NCBI RefSeq assembly: GCF_003254395.2
Contig: NC_037640.1
Coordinates: forward strand, 186,001-250,000
Length of the DNA: 64,000 nt
Reading direction: 5' to 3'
Origin: Apis mellifera
Taxonomy: Eukaryota; Arthropoda; Insecta; Hymenoptera; Apidae
Shown here: one piece after another, positions 52,866 to 64,000 of the stretch
How the letters are laid out: each line of letters starts with the position of its first letter
Position numbering within the stretch: the first letter of the stretch is position 1
Notes under the pieces: model-generated
Told to the model about the DNA's origin: nothing
The model's database searches: none
What the model saw: only the letters and a program-made list of their open reading frames with translations
Position numbers and translations under genes: made by a program

Positions 52866-54900
52866 TAAATGAAAATATATTGTAATAGAGAAAGCATGCG
52901 CATAAAGTATAATAATAATAATAAATTTCCTATAAGTCACTAAAATTTGATTGGTATTACTGTTATGAAAAAGAATAATTAAAATATATTAAAATGTTCG
53001 AATTCAAATCAAAATTATGTTTTATCGTCAACGAAAATTGAAAATTCTAAATTGAAACAGTTTTAAAAAATCGAAATAATTTTAAAAAATTATTTGGAAA
53101 AAATTTTTAATTTATATTGATTAATTTTAATTTCGATTTTAGAAAATTATATATAAATTTAGAATATTATTATATTTATTTATAGTGATTTAATTTCAGT
53201 TTCGATTCTACATAATCAATATTATATCAGTTCGCTTATATAACGATACAATATTGATTTATAAATTCTATCTTTCGATTTAACTTCTATTAAATTTAAT
53301 TTTAAAAATAGAATTTAAAACAAGTATCTAAAAAAGGGTTATAAAGCAATAAAGAAACATGAATAAACATGAAGTATAACTCTTTGGATTGGAAATATAT
53401 TAATTTTATGTTTAAATTATAATAAATTATAATAAAATCGAAGAAATAGTGACTACGTTTACAATTAATAAACTAATTAATACTTAAATAAACATTATTG
53501 ATTTAATATTTGTCTAATGGAAAACCGATACAAATATATGTATTATAATTGATACATTATTATGAAATCATCATACAGTATTGAATTAATAAGTATAAAA
53601 TATAAGCAATGATTCTAGATTTTAGAAATTAAATAAAACATATAAAGTGATTTAACAAAAATCATATTTTATCTCCGTTTTATTTCGTTTAATATAAAAT
53701 AAAATTATTTATAAATTGAAAAATAAATTTTAAGAAATATTTTTGTAAATATCAATTTTTATCTCTATATATATATTTTAATATCTAGAATCATCTTAAA
53801 ATTTTTTATTCAAATACGTCTAAATATTTTATAGAATCGATATATTTAATTAGAAACTGAAATCAATGTAATCCGAATTTTTTTTTTACAATTGTATGAT
53901 TATTTCCATTTTTAAAAATTTTTTTAGAAATCGAAACTAATACGATAATTATTTTGAAATCGTTTGAAAATTTTAAAACTAAGAAAATAAAAAATTTTAA
54001 TTTTACTTTTAAATACAATATGAATTATTATTTAATCCAAAACGAATTATACTATTTTCAAATTCACTCAGTAATCAAACTATACTAATGATTTAAAATA
54101 TTCGATTTTTTCGAATTCATTTAAAAAATAAAAAATTTATATATAATACTTTTACAATCAAAATTAATTATGTTAATCTTCGATATTATTTTTATAATAT
54201 TGGATAATTATAATGATAACTATGATTGTTGAATGATTATGATGAACAGATGATGATTATGATGATAATAATTGTAATTAATGATAATAATTACGTTCAT
54301 TTACTATTATTCTAGCAATAAAAATGGCATTAATAATTATAAAAATAATGCTACGAAAGCGATAGTAAGTGATTATATAGTGAATTGTTATTGTGTCACA
54401 TTATTCAAAAATGTGTACAAAACTTAAGTTTAACGATAATTGATTTGTATAAAACGAATATAGATAAAGGTACACAGGATTTTGTTTATAAAAAGAGTTA
54501 TATTCGTGCAATGATTAAGATTTTATCTAAGAATAGAAAAAATTGCACGAGAAAAAAATTCTCCTTTGATATTTGTTTCTTCGAATTTTGATACATACAT
54601 AGTTCGTACAAGTGTGTATTGATCAATATAAATTTTCATTTGAATTGCATATTTTTAGCAATATAATGATCATATTTGTATAATCATCATTATAATATAT
54701 AACAGATCTTCAATCATTGAATAAGATTTTATATTATTTGCAACATATAAAAAATGGTTATATCTCGATAGCATCGGTGAAAAGAAAATGAAACAAAGGT
54801 AATAAACAAAATTTAATAGAGAGAATAATGTAAAAATAATAGTAATAGTATAGTTTATCAACATGCGTTAACTATGTGACGCAGAGATTAATGCGTACAT
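52866..54900. other. Intergenic AT-rich spacer
   Basis: No supported gene. It holds scattered AT-rich runs, GATGAT-type imperfect repeats at 54205-54290 and a 68-codon ORF at 54385-54591 that I do not consider coding. Confidence 0.5.
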
Positions 54901-55835
54901 ATAAACTTAAAGCAAATATTAAAAAGAGAACAGATGAGATCGTCGTTTTTTTGGTTAGCCTTTTCATCGATCTCAAAGTGGAAAAATAAACATGTTATTA
55001 TAGTAGATTTTATGATATCTTAAGCGACATAACGATTTGCGCGTCAAAGAATCTACGATTACACCGTTATATGAATGTTTAATTTTCCGAATGAAGCGTT
55101 ACAAACCTAAAAATATTATGTTATATATATTTATGAATTGTTAGAAAGATGCATGATGTATGAATCACAACCGCACAAATAAATATACAAATGTGCTGAT
55201 TGAAATAAAGATATTGGTCGGTCGTAGATCCTTATAACTAACTTATATATATACACTGACAGCGCACGCGAAACGTATGCACCGTTTTACATAATCTTTC
55301 GAGTAAATTTAAACAATATATTACAGCATTTTCAATAAGACTATATACATATAGCGAAGAGCTTAACGAACGTTCATTTTCATCGCCTTGGTATTTACAA
55401 GTAATCTTACGTGCCGAAATATTTTCGACAAAAGATATTTGATTTTCTTTAATTTCTTTCTTTCTTATTTAATACTACACGCACGCATGTACACAAGCAA
55501 CACACTTATACACATATGCACACACATACAATTCATAAGAGCAAACATCGACATGAAACAGATCCATTTTTACGTATAAAATAACAATAAACACAAAATA
55601 CTAAGTTTATCTATCTAGTACGAAAACATTTCCAATAGTTTGTTCTCTCTCCATGTTAATTATTAATCGTTATATCTTATAAAAAAAGTAATGACATATT
55701 TTTATATCAATTTGGCTGCATTTTTTCCAGTGATATCGCAAAAGTTTGAAATTCGCGAAAAATAATTAGATTTTTAAGCCAAGTGATCTCAATCTTTTTT
55801 CATTCAAAAAACTTTTTTTTTTTATATAAATACAG
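54901..55835 (-). other. Likely 3'UTR of the PPS/PHF3-like gene
   Basis: Noncoding sequence downstream of the stop codon that is less AT-biased than the adjacent spacer, with a CA-rich tract (55479-55529). The minus-strand polyadenylation site cannot be fixed. The composition change near 54900 is the basis for the proposed extent. Confidence 0.45.
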
Positions 55836-56765
55836 CTAATCAATTGATTCGGAAGGACCTTGACCCCATCTTGATTTTACCCTTTGTGTCTTGTTTGGAG
55901 TACAAGGAGCAATACTATCATCATTAACTTTTCTTTTAACGCTTAACACAATTCCACTTTTTGGAACGAACTTTGAACGAGAAGATATTGTTTTAGATAC
56001 ATTGTTTTCCACACTTGGTGGTGTAGATGGGAATGGAGGAAAATCCTCATCTTCAAGACCTGGAGGTTTTGGTTGTTCAGGAGCTATATTTCGTTTAAAA
56101 GTTTCTGGAAAGGGATTTTTATAAGTTCCTTCATGAGTGGGAGAATCTGTTGTCGAACTTGAAAGATTTACAGATACTGGCATTAACGACGGAGAGGAAA
56201 TGATCGTTGGAATAGTTGGTGTTGTAGATGAAGTCGACGGAACAGAATTTTCAGTCATCATTGTTCCTGATGTTACCACAGCTGATGCAGCTGCAACGGC
56301 CGCTAATTCTTCTTCTGCTTTTCTGATTAAATCCAAATCACTTAATGAACTTAAAGTGCTTTTACTTTCTTTTTCCTTTGAAATTGATTCTCGATGACTA
56401 GATGAGACTGGTTCAAGTGAAGATTTATCAGCATTTGATTTATTTGATCCTCCAACTGAAAGTTTCATAGAAGGTGGTGAAGAATACTTTTCTGAATTTT
56501 GATAAATTGAAGAATTTGCAGTAGTTAAAAATGTGGCACTGGGTTTAGATGGTAAATATGGATCTATTTTTGAACTTTCTTGTCGTTTAACATTTGCTAA
56601 GATTTCTTGCAAATTTGGTGGTATCGTTATGTTTGAAACTTTGTCAAGAATCGGTTGAGTAAATTTTGAAATACCGGGCGGTGGTGGTGGTGTAAACGAT
56701 CTTGTATCTGACGGACTGTAAGCTTCTTCACACTCATCACTGGCCGGTGGGTCCAGCCCTAAACC
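55836..56765 (-). other. pps: PPS last exon: Pro/Ser/Thr-rich C-terminus
   Basis: 310 codons including the stop at 55836-55838. It starts GLGLDPPASDECEEAYSPSD, has a run of Pro (TPPPPPG), an Ala-rich segment (EEELAAVAAASAVV) and a basic end with KRKVNDD and RVKSRWGQG. Mostly disordered; possible short docking motifs only. Confidence 0.85.
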
Positions 56766-57400
56766 CTGAAATTAATAAAAATAATATTAAAAATCAATAG
56801 AATTTAAAAAAATTTTTTTGTAAATAAATGTATATATCCATGTATATAACATTAATGTATGTAATATTATCATTTACAATCAGATATAATTTTTTTCTAG
56901 AATTTTTTCCTCATTTTCTTGTTTTTAACTTAGTAATATTAATTGAATTTATTATATATTTTATAATTAATTTAGTAATATTAATTGAAAGAGAAAAAGA
57001 AAAGAAAAAAAATTGAAATAAAAATTAAAAAACAAATTGAAATTAATAATTGAAAATAATAATATAAAAAAATATATTGAAAATAATAACTTTTACTTAT
57101 TTCATATTATATACGTATTAATATTTTTTTTTTATAAAATAATATCAATCCTGTAATATATTAAATTAATAATAATAATGATATAGTATTTGTAATTTAT
57201 AATTATTATTATATTTATATATAATATATAATATATATATAATATATATATTATTATATATATTATAATTAAAAAAACATGCATTTTATAGTCAATAAGT
57301 TAATCAAATATATTGATAATATTAAATTGAAAATAATTTATATTTATATAAAAATTCTCTATATTATATATACAATATATAATATAATATGTATATATAA

Positions 57401-57456
<56 letters not shown>

Positions 57457-57533
57457 ATATATTATATATACATAAATTTGTATTAAAAAAAAAAAAGAAA
57501 AAAAAGAAAAAAAAAGAAAATGAAAAAAGAAAA

Positions 57534-57564
<31 letters not shown>

Positions 57565-60500
57565 CAAACATAAAACTGATTTCATTAAAATATTTTCGCA
57601 AAAAGTAACCGAACAGCTCGAGGATAGGAAGAGGATACCACGAATAGATCGAAATCAATTTTATTTACAATAGGATAAAAGGAAAAACAATAACATTTGA
57701 TTTCATAAAAAATAAATCTTGTTAAAATTCTCACCGGCAAAGTAGATGTTGATTCACCAAGAAATGACGAACTAATATTCTGTATTTGTTGCTTCTGCTC
57801 TTCGATTTGTCTATTTAGTTCTTCCATTTTTCGCTGAAGCTCTGTAGAATTTTTACTAGAAGAAATTATGCTATTATCAAGTGGGGTACTATCAATACCC
57901 ATTGAACCAGATATCGAAGGTACTGTAGCTGTTGATGCTGACGTTGAAGAAGTTCGTATATCAAGATCAACTTCTTCTTCATCCATTTGACCGGGACTAT
58001 ACGGTTCATCACCGTCATCCTCAAGAGGTACTTTACCAGGTGAAGACGTAAGATCAATCTTTGAAGATAATTCAGGAACTATTTTACATATTGTTGCAGT
58101 ATCGAGTAACGTACTCCTCGACATTCCTATATGTGCTCTATTTAAATTGTCAAGAGTTGTTTGTGTAACAGAATGTTGTTTTTCTTTTGCGGATTCTGTT
58201 GTATTGACATTTCCAATTGTTTTGTGATATATATTTGTTCCGGTTGCTGAAGGAGATGAAGATGCTGGAATTGTTGGTGTAACCGTAGAAGCAACAGAAG
58301 CTGCAATTATTGTTGTATTGGTATTATTAGATTTATCTTTTGAAGCACTTACTAATGGTGGCGTATAGCTTCGATCAGTATCTTTTTTCGATAATTTTAT
58401 TGGAACACTCGAACTTATACCGGCAAGGCGTTTTCTTTTATTACGGACGATGATTCCTAAAAGAAGATGCGGTCTATGTTCTTCGAAGCCAGGACCATTT
58501 AATGGTAATAGAACCTGAGGTATTGTACTCTGACTTGAAAATGGCATTATATAAAAATCCTTTATATTCTTAGAAACATTTCCAACTACTCCAAGTCGAC
58601 TTCTACTATTTAAATAACTATATAAAGTTATGTATGGAATTTTTTCTTCATCATTTGCTGCAGTAAGTCGAATCACTAGAATTTCTTTCGAGCCAGTCTT
58701 TTTCATTTTTGAAATGTAATCCCATACAGTTTCATGACTTATTCTACCAACAACATCAACTGTATCTGGCAAGTCATCCATCAAATCTTTTGCATGACCA
58801 CTAACTTCTTGCGCGGTAATAAAGAACTTTGCTACATCCACCATATTAACGAAACCTCTCCAAACTGTTTGCCATCCTCCTTTCGGAGTTTCATTTTCAA
58901 TAATAGTTGATTCTTGTTCTCTTTCTCTATCAATTTCATCATTTATATCCGGTGTTTTAATCGTAACTGTTGAAGATGGTTCTCTGTCTGATAAATCAGA
59001 ATCATTTCCATCAATAGTGTTCGTTGTTGCTTCGTCTTCAATATGCCGCCAAAGCCGGTCTTCAATTGATTTTTCAGATGATGTTCCTGTTAATCCTGAT
59101 AATTCTTCTTTCTTTTCCATCTCTTTCTTCCTTTCGTCATCTTTTTTGTCAACATCTTTCAAATCACAATGAATGAAACTATTACGATTTCTTGAACTGT
59201 TTTCATTGCTTCTATGTCGTTCTTTTTCTTTTTCTCTCTCCCTATCTTTTTCCTTTTGTTTAGTCTTTTCTCTATTATTTCTTTCCGAACGAAGCTTTGA
59301 TTTCTCTCTATCTCTGGTTCTGGATCGTTCACGATCTCTGTCTCTATCTCGTTCTTTTTCTTTATCACGATCTTTTTCTCGCTCACGTTTACTTTCTTTA
59401 TCTCGAGATTTTCTTTCTCTACTTTTTTCTCTAGTTTTACTGCGTTCTCTGTCATCTCTACTATGTTTATGTCTACTTCTACTGATACTTCTACCACGTC
59501 TATCGTTCGAAGCCTTCGAACGATTACTCTCTTTTTCTCTTCCCCTTTCCTTTTCTTTATCTCTTTCCTTTTCTTTCTCTCTACCTTTATCTTTATCTTT
59601 TTCCTTATCCTTTTTTCTCTTATCATCAAAACTCCTTAATCTTTTCATATCTTCTTTAACTTTTAATTTTTCTTCATCATTTGATTTTTCTAGATCTTTT
59701 TCCATATCATCCACAGTTGAAGTTATACTGTCAGCATTGTTTAGTGCAGTTACAATATCTTGTACAGGAGTTTTTGGATCAACGTGGTCAATACTACCAT
59801 CATTTTCAATTATTTGTTCACCTTTATGTGTTTTAACAACAATAGATTTAGCTTGAGCCATTAGATCTAATTCGTTTTTTTTAATCATTTCTAATTGATG
59901 CTTTGTTTCTTTTTCCCGCCATTCAGCTAATTCTTGACTTGCCATTTCATCAGGACTTAATCTTACAACTGCATCTGGTGTTAATGATCTATCAGCAATT
60001 TTTCTAAATAATGTCAAATTCTTTGTATCTTTTATATTAAATACGAGACTTCTGTATTTAGCTTTATATTTTGCTCCTGTATCTTTGAAATATTTATACA
60101 ACTCTAGTTCAATGTTGTAAGCTAAATCTGCTATTTCTTCATCAGTAAGTTTTAAATCTTCAGTTTCTTTTATGCGGCTAGACAACAATTCTGTCAAAGT
60201 TTTTCGTATATTTAATCTTATAGGTTCGGTTTCAGGTTTCTTTGGCGGACTAGGCTTGATTTGTTGTTGTTTTGATTGTAAAATTGCCTGTTTTGATTCC
60301 TGTTTCTTTACATTTGGTGTTTGCTTTGGTGATACAGCATTTGGTTGTTTAGATTGTGGTTGTGTAATCAATTTTGCTGTTGTGGTTTTCAATAATAAAG
60401 AGCCTTTATTTGATGCTGGTAATAATGTTTGTTTAATTTGTATTGATTTTGTACTTGTTGGTTGAATTTGTTGTTGTTGTACTTGCGGCTGTTGTTGTCC

Positions 60501-61471
60501 ACCGGAGATAACTGTAATTTTTTTACCTCCTGTAGTTAAAATCATTTGTTTAGATCCTTGTACTTTTGTATACGTCATTTTTGGAAGATTCTGTCCTTTT
60601 CCAGGTGATAATAATGCAGATTTTCCCTTAAAATAATTTTATTAAATATTTAATAAAAAAATAGAAAAATAAAAGAAAATTTTTATACTTACTGTTTTAG
60701 CGGATATTTGCGTATTTTGAATAGTTGTGATCGTTTTTCCTACTTGTAGAGTACCAAGATTATTTGTCCCAACTACTTCAAATGTAGGATGTTCCTTTAA
60801 CCATAAACGTAAATTTGATCTTGTTGGAGCATCAGAACCTTAAAAAATAATAATAACAACAAATAAAAATATTTTTTTTAAAAAATAAAGATCTAACTAA
60901 AATCTAAAAAATAAACAGAATTAGTTTACCAGTTAATACTGTTCCAGATTTTCTCTCAAAGACAATAACTCGTGTATCAGATTTTGGCTTCGAGGCAGAA
61001 TCAAAAGGTGATAATCTTGTTCCTTTCGGGCTAGTGGTTGATCCTGGTATTGGTTTGTCTTTGGTCAATGTTTCTTGAGCATGTGCAAGTATACATGCAT
61101 CAGAACAATAAATGCTGGAATTTCTTGCTTCTTTTTTACAAACAACACATTGCATACCACTAGAATATTGAACACTACCATAATCACAATTAGAATGTAT
61201 TAAAGGTGATATTTCTTCACTAAATGAAGTCTGATTAACAGAAGTAAGACTTTTTGGATTATCAAATACATTATCAGATTGAATCCGTTGCTTTCCTGAA
61301 GCATTTTGAGTATTTAGTTTTGTTTTTATTTCTTCGTCCTTCTTTTTAGCACAATTTGGACAAACCCATTCTATTCCCTTTTCCTCCATTTGTTGTCCTA
61401 AGCAAGAAAAAAAATCAAAAAAAGAAGAAATATAACATAATAAAGAACATATGTAAATTTTATATATATAA

Positions 61472-61512
<41 letters not shown>

Positions 61513-63937
61513 TTTATTATATTATTTGCATGAAAAAATACAACATTTATTTTTTTTTTCTTACCCATTGCTTTGCTAACATGTACACACTTTCCGTGAA
61601 ACCAATCTTCACATACATCGCAACAAATCATAAAACGATTATTATGCGGTCGCTTGCATATACACCAAAGTCTATCGGGATCATCTTCTGAATCCGAATT
61701 ATCTTCTTCTTCTTCCTCTTCTTCTTCATCTTCTTCTCCAATTTGTTTTGGATCTTTTTCTTCCAAATCTTCTTCCTCTTCATCTTCTTCTTCTTCAGCT
61801 TCTTCTTCCGCGTCATCTTCTTCATCTCGAATTTCATTTCGATTTTTTTCATCTTGATCTATGTTTGTACGAATTTCATGTTTGACGGATTGCGAAATCC
61901 TTTGTTGCGCACTGTAACTATTAAATATTGAAATTTGTAATTTTTTGTATTTAATTTACATTTTTATATTTATTTTTATATTTATATACCCAAGTTTTTC
62001 TGTTCGTTTAGCAGGTTCAAATGATTTTTGAACAGATTCTGTTTTAACTTGTAATCGTCTACTCCTAGTAGCTGGTGCTTCGATAGGAGGTAATGTAATT
62101 ACTCGACCACCACGAATAATTTGAATGGGTTCTTTATCATCTTTTGCTGACTTTTTTCCTGTTTCTTTAGATGTGTTTGTATTTGTACTAGTTGTTATTC
62201 CAACCGTTGTGTTCGATATAGTTGATGTTACAATTATTGCCGTAGAAGCATCTAATGGCTTAGCACCTTCTTGTTCAGATGTAATCAAAGAAGGAATAAG
62301 CATACTATTTGATGTTAATGATTCAGACACAACATTCCCTCCTTGTTCAACAAGTGTAGTCTATAAAATTAGAGAATAAAAAAAAAAGTTAAGAATAAAA
62401 AGAAAAGAAACATGATTCAAATTTTTAATTTTATGCTTTTTAAATAATATATTGATATTAATAAAAATAAAAATTTTAATACATGTTCAGCTAAGTCAAC
62501 TCCAAGTTCTTCTTGTAATAATAATGCTTCAGCTAATAATTCTTCTTCATGTTTACTAGCTTCCATTTCCAACGTAGCTAGTAAATGTTCTTCGCCTTCT
62601 ATACCACCTAAAAAATGAATTCAATACTTCAATAAGTATAAGAAATTCATTAATTGCCAATATCTTTAGAAGTAGTAATTACCCGAATCCAAGCTTGGTT
62701 GTAATTCTTCTGAGACATTAGATTTTATACTTAATTTAGATTCCACTTCGTGATTTTGTACCAAACAATCACCATTTTCTTGTTTTTCTAAAGCAATTGA
62801 AGTTTCAGTATTTATAACTCGATCGGAAGACGTAGAAATAGTACCTTTGATTATAAATTTTAAATGATAATTTCAATGTATACAAATTTTTTTAAAGTAT
62901 GCACAAATATGTATGTATACAAACTGGCACGATTTGATGCTATAGACGATGTTGATGATGAAGGTGTTGATGATAAATGTGTTACATGTGTAAGAGAACT
63001 TCCACTTCCAGAGGAAACAACAATTGTAGATGATGTCGTAGAAATCAACGATGTTACTATATTCTCCTGAACTTTCGAATCATTATTCGAACCGACACGA
63101 CGAATAATATCTGGAGTTGAAAATAATGCAGGACCCAGATTGTCTACCATATATGCTGGCGATTTACGATTTTCTTTTTTTGGATGTTTTTTCGTGCCTA
63201 AAAATAAATTGATATTTTTTTACATATTTGTAATATCATATATAAAGTAATTGATAAAATATTATTAAAAAAAAATTATTAACCATCAAAAATCTTGTTC
63301 TCTGATGTTTTACCAGAATCTATTTCTGTTTTCATAACAATTTCTGAACCATCAAGTTTTCTTTTCTCTTTCTTCAGATCACAAGATTTTATTTTTGAAA
63401 TAGTACCAGGCGATGTTATTTTTGCTGATTGTTGATGTTGCATATTTAATGCTTGATTCTGTATTATTGTAGATTGTTGTGCTGACGATACTTGCGGTAT
63501 TGTTCCTTTCATTTGAGTAACTGATACATTTGATGTTATATTTTTAGCAGTGACAGGTATTTGAACCAGTTTACCATCTTTCGTTGCAAAAAATTTCGTT
63601 CCAGTTTGATTCAAATATTTTCCTTTGGGAAGAATCATCTGTTTCTTTATGTCAATATTTTTAAGATCATTTGGTTTCATAAGCACTTGCTTTTGTACAA
63701 AAGTAACTTTTTGATTAGTTCTTCCTTGTCCAGGTTTTGTAAGAATCATATCACCTTTAATCATATTAGCATTAATCAAATTCGCTTTAACTTGATTCGT
63801 CGTTTGCAATGGTTTGTCAAAATTAACTGAAATATCTTCATTCATTATTGAAGATGATTCAACATGTTGTGATTCCTCTTTTTTCCGGGCAATAGTACTT
63901 TTAAGCTGTCTTTTACCTCTAACAAGACCAAATCCTC
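55836..63937 (-). CDS. pps: PHD/TFIIS-central/SPOC domain protein (PPS, DIDO1/PHF3 family), 5' end beyond window
   Basis: Ten exons in transcript order: 63937-63284, 63197-62925, 62844-62683, 62607-62483, 62360-61990, 61917-61565, 61397-60930, 60838-60693, 60626-57735, 56765-55836; about 2,123 codons plus stop, all phases consistent. The first exon seen begins in phase 1, so earlier exons lie to the right of the window. Order of domains: Lys-rich N-terminal part, acidic Glu/Asp tract, PHD finger, a second Cys cluster, Gln-rich stretch, TFIIS central domain, long Arg/Glu/Lys/Ser charged region, SPOC domain, Ser/Thr/Pro-rich C-terminus ending WGQGPSESID. Drosophila Protein partner of snf and vertebrate DIDO1/PHF3 share this architecture. 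The PHF3 SPOC domain is known to bind phosphorylated RNA polymerase II CTD. A nuclear role in transcription and RNA processing is inferred. Confidence 0.92.
56766..57734 (-). other. PPS last intron with microsatellites
   Basis: 969-bp GT-AG intron (phase 0). It contains TA-rich runs (57215-57265, 57408-57450, 57538-57564) and a purine run of A with scattered G (57485-57537). Long ORFs on both strands here are translations of these repeats and are not genes. Confidence 0.85.
57408..57450. repeat. TA microsatellite
   Basis: About 21 TA units in the last PPS intron, next to an A-rich tract. Confidence 0.9.
58430..58878 (-). other. pps: SPOC domain of PPS
   Basis: Starts GGWQTVWRGFVNMVDVAKFF and continues through LPDTVDVVGRISHETVWDYI, KEILVIRLTAAND, YSYLNSRSRLGVVGNVSKNI, KDFYIMPFSS and HLLLGIIVRNKRKR. 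These are the conserved beta-barrel blocks of SPOC domains in the DIDO/PHF3 group. Confidence 0.92.
59165..59680 (-). repeat. pps: Low-complexity charged (RE/KD/RS-like) region of PPS
   Basis: Encodes alternating Arg/Lys/Glu/Asp/Ser repeats (for example DKEKERGREKESNRSKASND and RSRDKESKREREKDRDKEKE), typical of RNA-processing cofactors. The antisense strand reads as a Ser/Leu/Phe-rich false ORF (59173-59856). Confidence 0.85.
59880..60226 (-). other. pps: TFIIS central (TFS2M-like) domain of PPS
   Basis: Begins IRLNIRKTLTELLSSRIKET, then LTDEEIADLAYNIELELYKY, YKAKYRSLVFNIKDTKNLTL and FRKIADRSLTPDAVVRLSPD, EMASQELAEWREKE. These match the helical central domain of transcription elongation factor S-II as found in DIDO/PHF3 proteins, used for RNA polymerase II binding. 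Confidence 0.93.
61078..61160 (-). other. pps: Second Cys cluster of PPS
   Basis: QCVVCKKEARNSSIYCSDAC followed by ILAHAQETL: two CxxC-like pairs plus His about 80 residues after the PHD finger. The spacing suggests a small zinc-binding module, seen also in DIDO-type proteins. Confidence 0.65.
61345..61675 (-). other. pps: PHD finger of PPS (split by an intron)
   Basis: RLWCICKRPHNNRFMICCDV, CEDWFHGKCVHVSKAMG (to 61565), then GQQMEEKGIEWVCPNC (from 61397) give the Cys4-His-Cys3 zinc ligands. PHD fingers of this type usually read histone H3 Lys4 methylation; the Trp in EDWFHG fits. The intron 61398-61564 falls inside the domain and carries a TA run. Confidence 0.92.
61690..61830 (-). repeat. 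pps: Acidic Glu/Asp tract of PPS encoded by GAA/GAT-like repeats
   Basis: Consecutive GAA, GAG and GAT codons encode about 45 mostly acidic residues just before the PHD finger. On the plus strand this reads as a TTC/TCT-rich repeat giving a false Ser-rich ORF. Confidence 0.85.
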
Positions 63938-64000
63938 CTAGGAAAAGAAAAAATAAAGTTGTTTTCAATTTAACATAAATACATTTTATATTAACAAAAA

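Noticed and set aside
54385..54591. 68-codon plus-strand ORF in the spacer
   Set aside because: Composition is that of AT-rich noncoding DNA. There is no recognisable domain, Kozak context or splice partner.
55891..56397. Plus-strand ORFs opposite the last PPS exon
   Set aside because: They are antisense shadows of a well-supported exon.
57279..57658. ORFs rich in Ile/Tyr and Lys on both strands
   Set aside because: They are translations of TA and A-rich microsatellites in the last PPS intron.
59173..59856. 227-codon Ser/Leu/Phe-rich ORF on the plus strand
   Set aside because: It is the antisense reading of the Arg/Glu/Lys-rich repeat of the PPS exon and has no domain or splice context of its own.
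1..64000. CRISPR arrays, tRNA or rRNA genes, autonomous transposase genes
   Set aside because: No regularly spaced repeats with unique spacers, no cloverleaf with A/B boxes and no transposase or reverse transcriptase motifs were seen. The repeats present are simple sequence or noncoding foldbacks.

Overview
This is a eukaryotic window with very high A+T content. Genes are split into many exons by AT-rich introns that carry TA microsatellites and degenerate repeats. The protein families and gene structures fit an insect. The extreme AT bias with compact, well-conserved exons is most like a bee (Apis-type hymenopteran), but that species call is inference. I see no prokaryotic, viral, tRNA, rRNA or CRISPR signal.

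Layout: (1) 227-35558, plus strand: a complete 20-exon receptor-type guanylate cyclase of about 1,416 residues (signal peptide, natriuretic-receptor-like ectodomain, one membrane span, kinase-homology domain, coiled-coil linker, class III guanylate cyclase domain, 290-residue tail with a Gln-rich run). It fills more than half of the window because its introns are large. They hold at least three groups of foldback or MITE-like elements, a duplicated segment and a candidate alternative exon. (2) 37319-37940 and 40509-40981, minus strand: two neighbouring small secreted-protein genes of the same build (TATA promoter, 5'UTR intron ending exactly at the ATG, signal peptide, RXKR cleavage site, hydrophobic Gly-rich block, phase-2 intron), which look like diverged tandem duplicates. 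(3) 42151-44926, plus strand: a six-exon gene for Drc2/CCDC65, a coiled-coil subunit of the ciliary nexin-dynein regulatory complex. (4) 45473-52752, minus strand: an eleven-exon gene for ribophorin II (RPN2), an ER oligosaccharyltransferase subunit. (5) 55836-63937, minus strand: the 3' ten exons (about 2,120 codons) of a PHD + TFIIS-central + SPOC protein, the insect PPS / vertebrate DIDO1-PHF3 family. Its 5' end lies beyond the window.

The genes do not form a functional unit. They are a receptor enzyme, two secreted peptides, a cilium part, an ER enzyme subunit and a transcription/splicing factor. Exon models were built by hand from splice-site consensus, and reading phase was checked at every junction. 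Exact ends remain predictions without transcript data.

The most interesting observations are: an unannotated 56-nt exon candidate in the cyclase gene whose phases let it substitute exactly for the 563-nt exon 19, itself followed by a GC-AG intron; long foldback elements and a separate roughly 250-bp palindromic MITE-like family concentrated in the introns of this one gene; and the tandem pair of uncharacterised secreted peptides.
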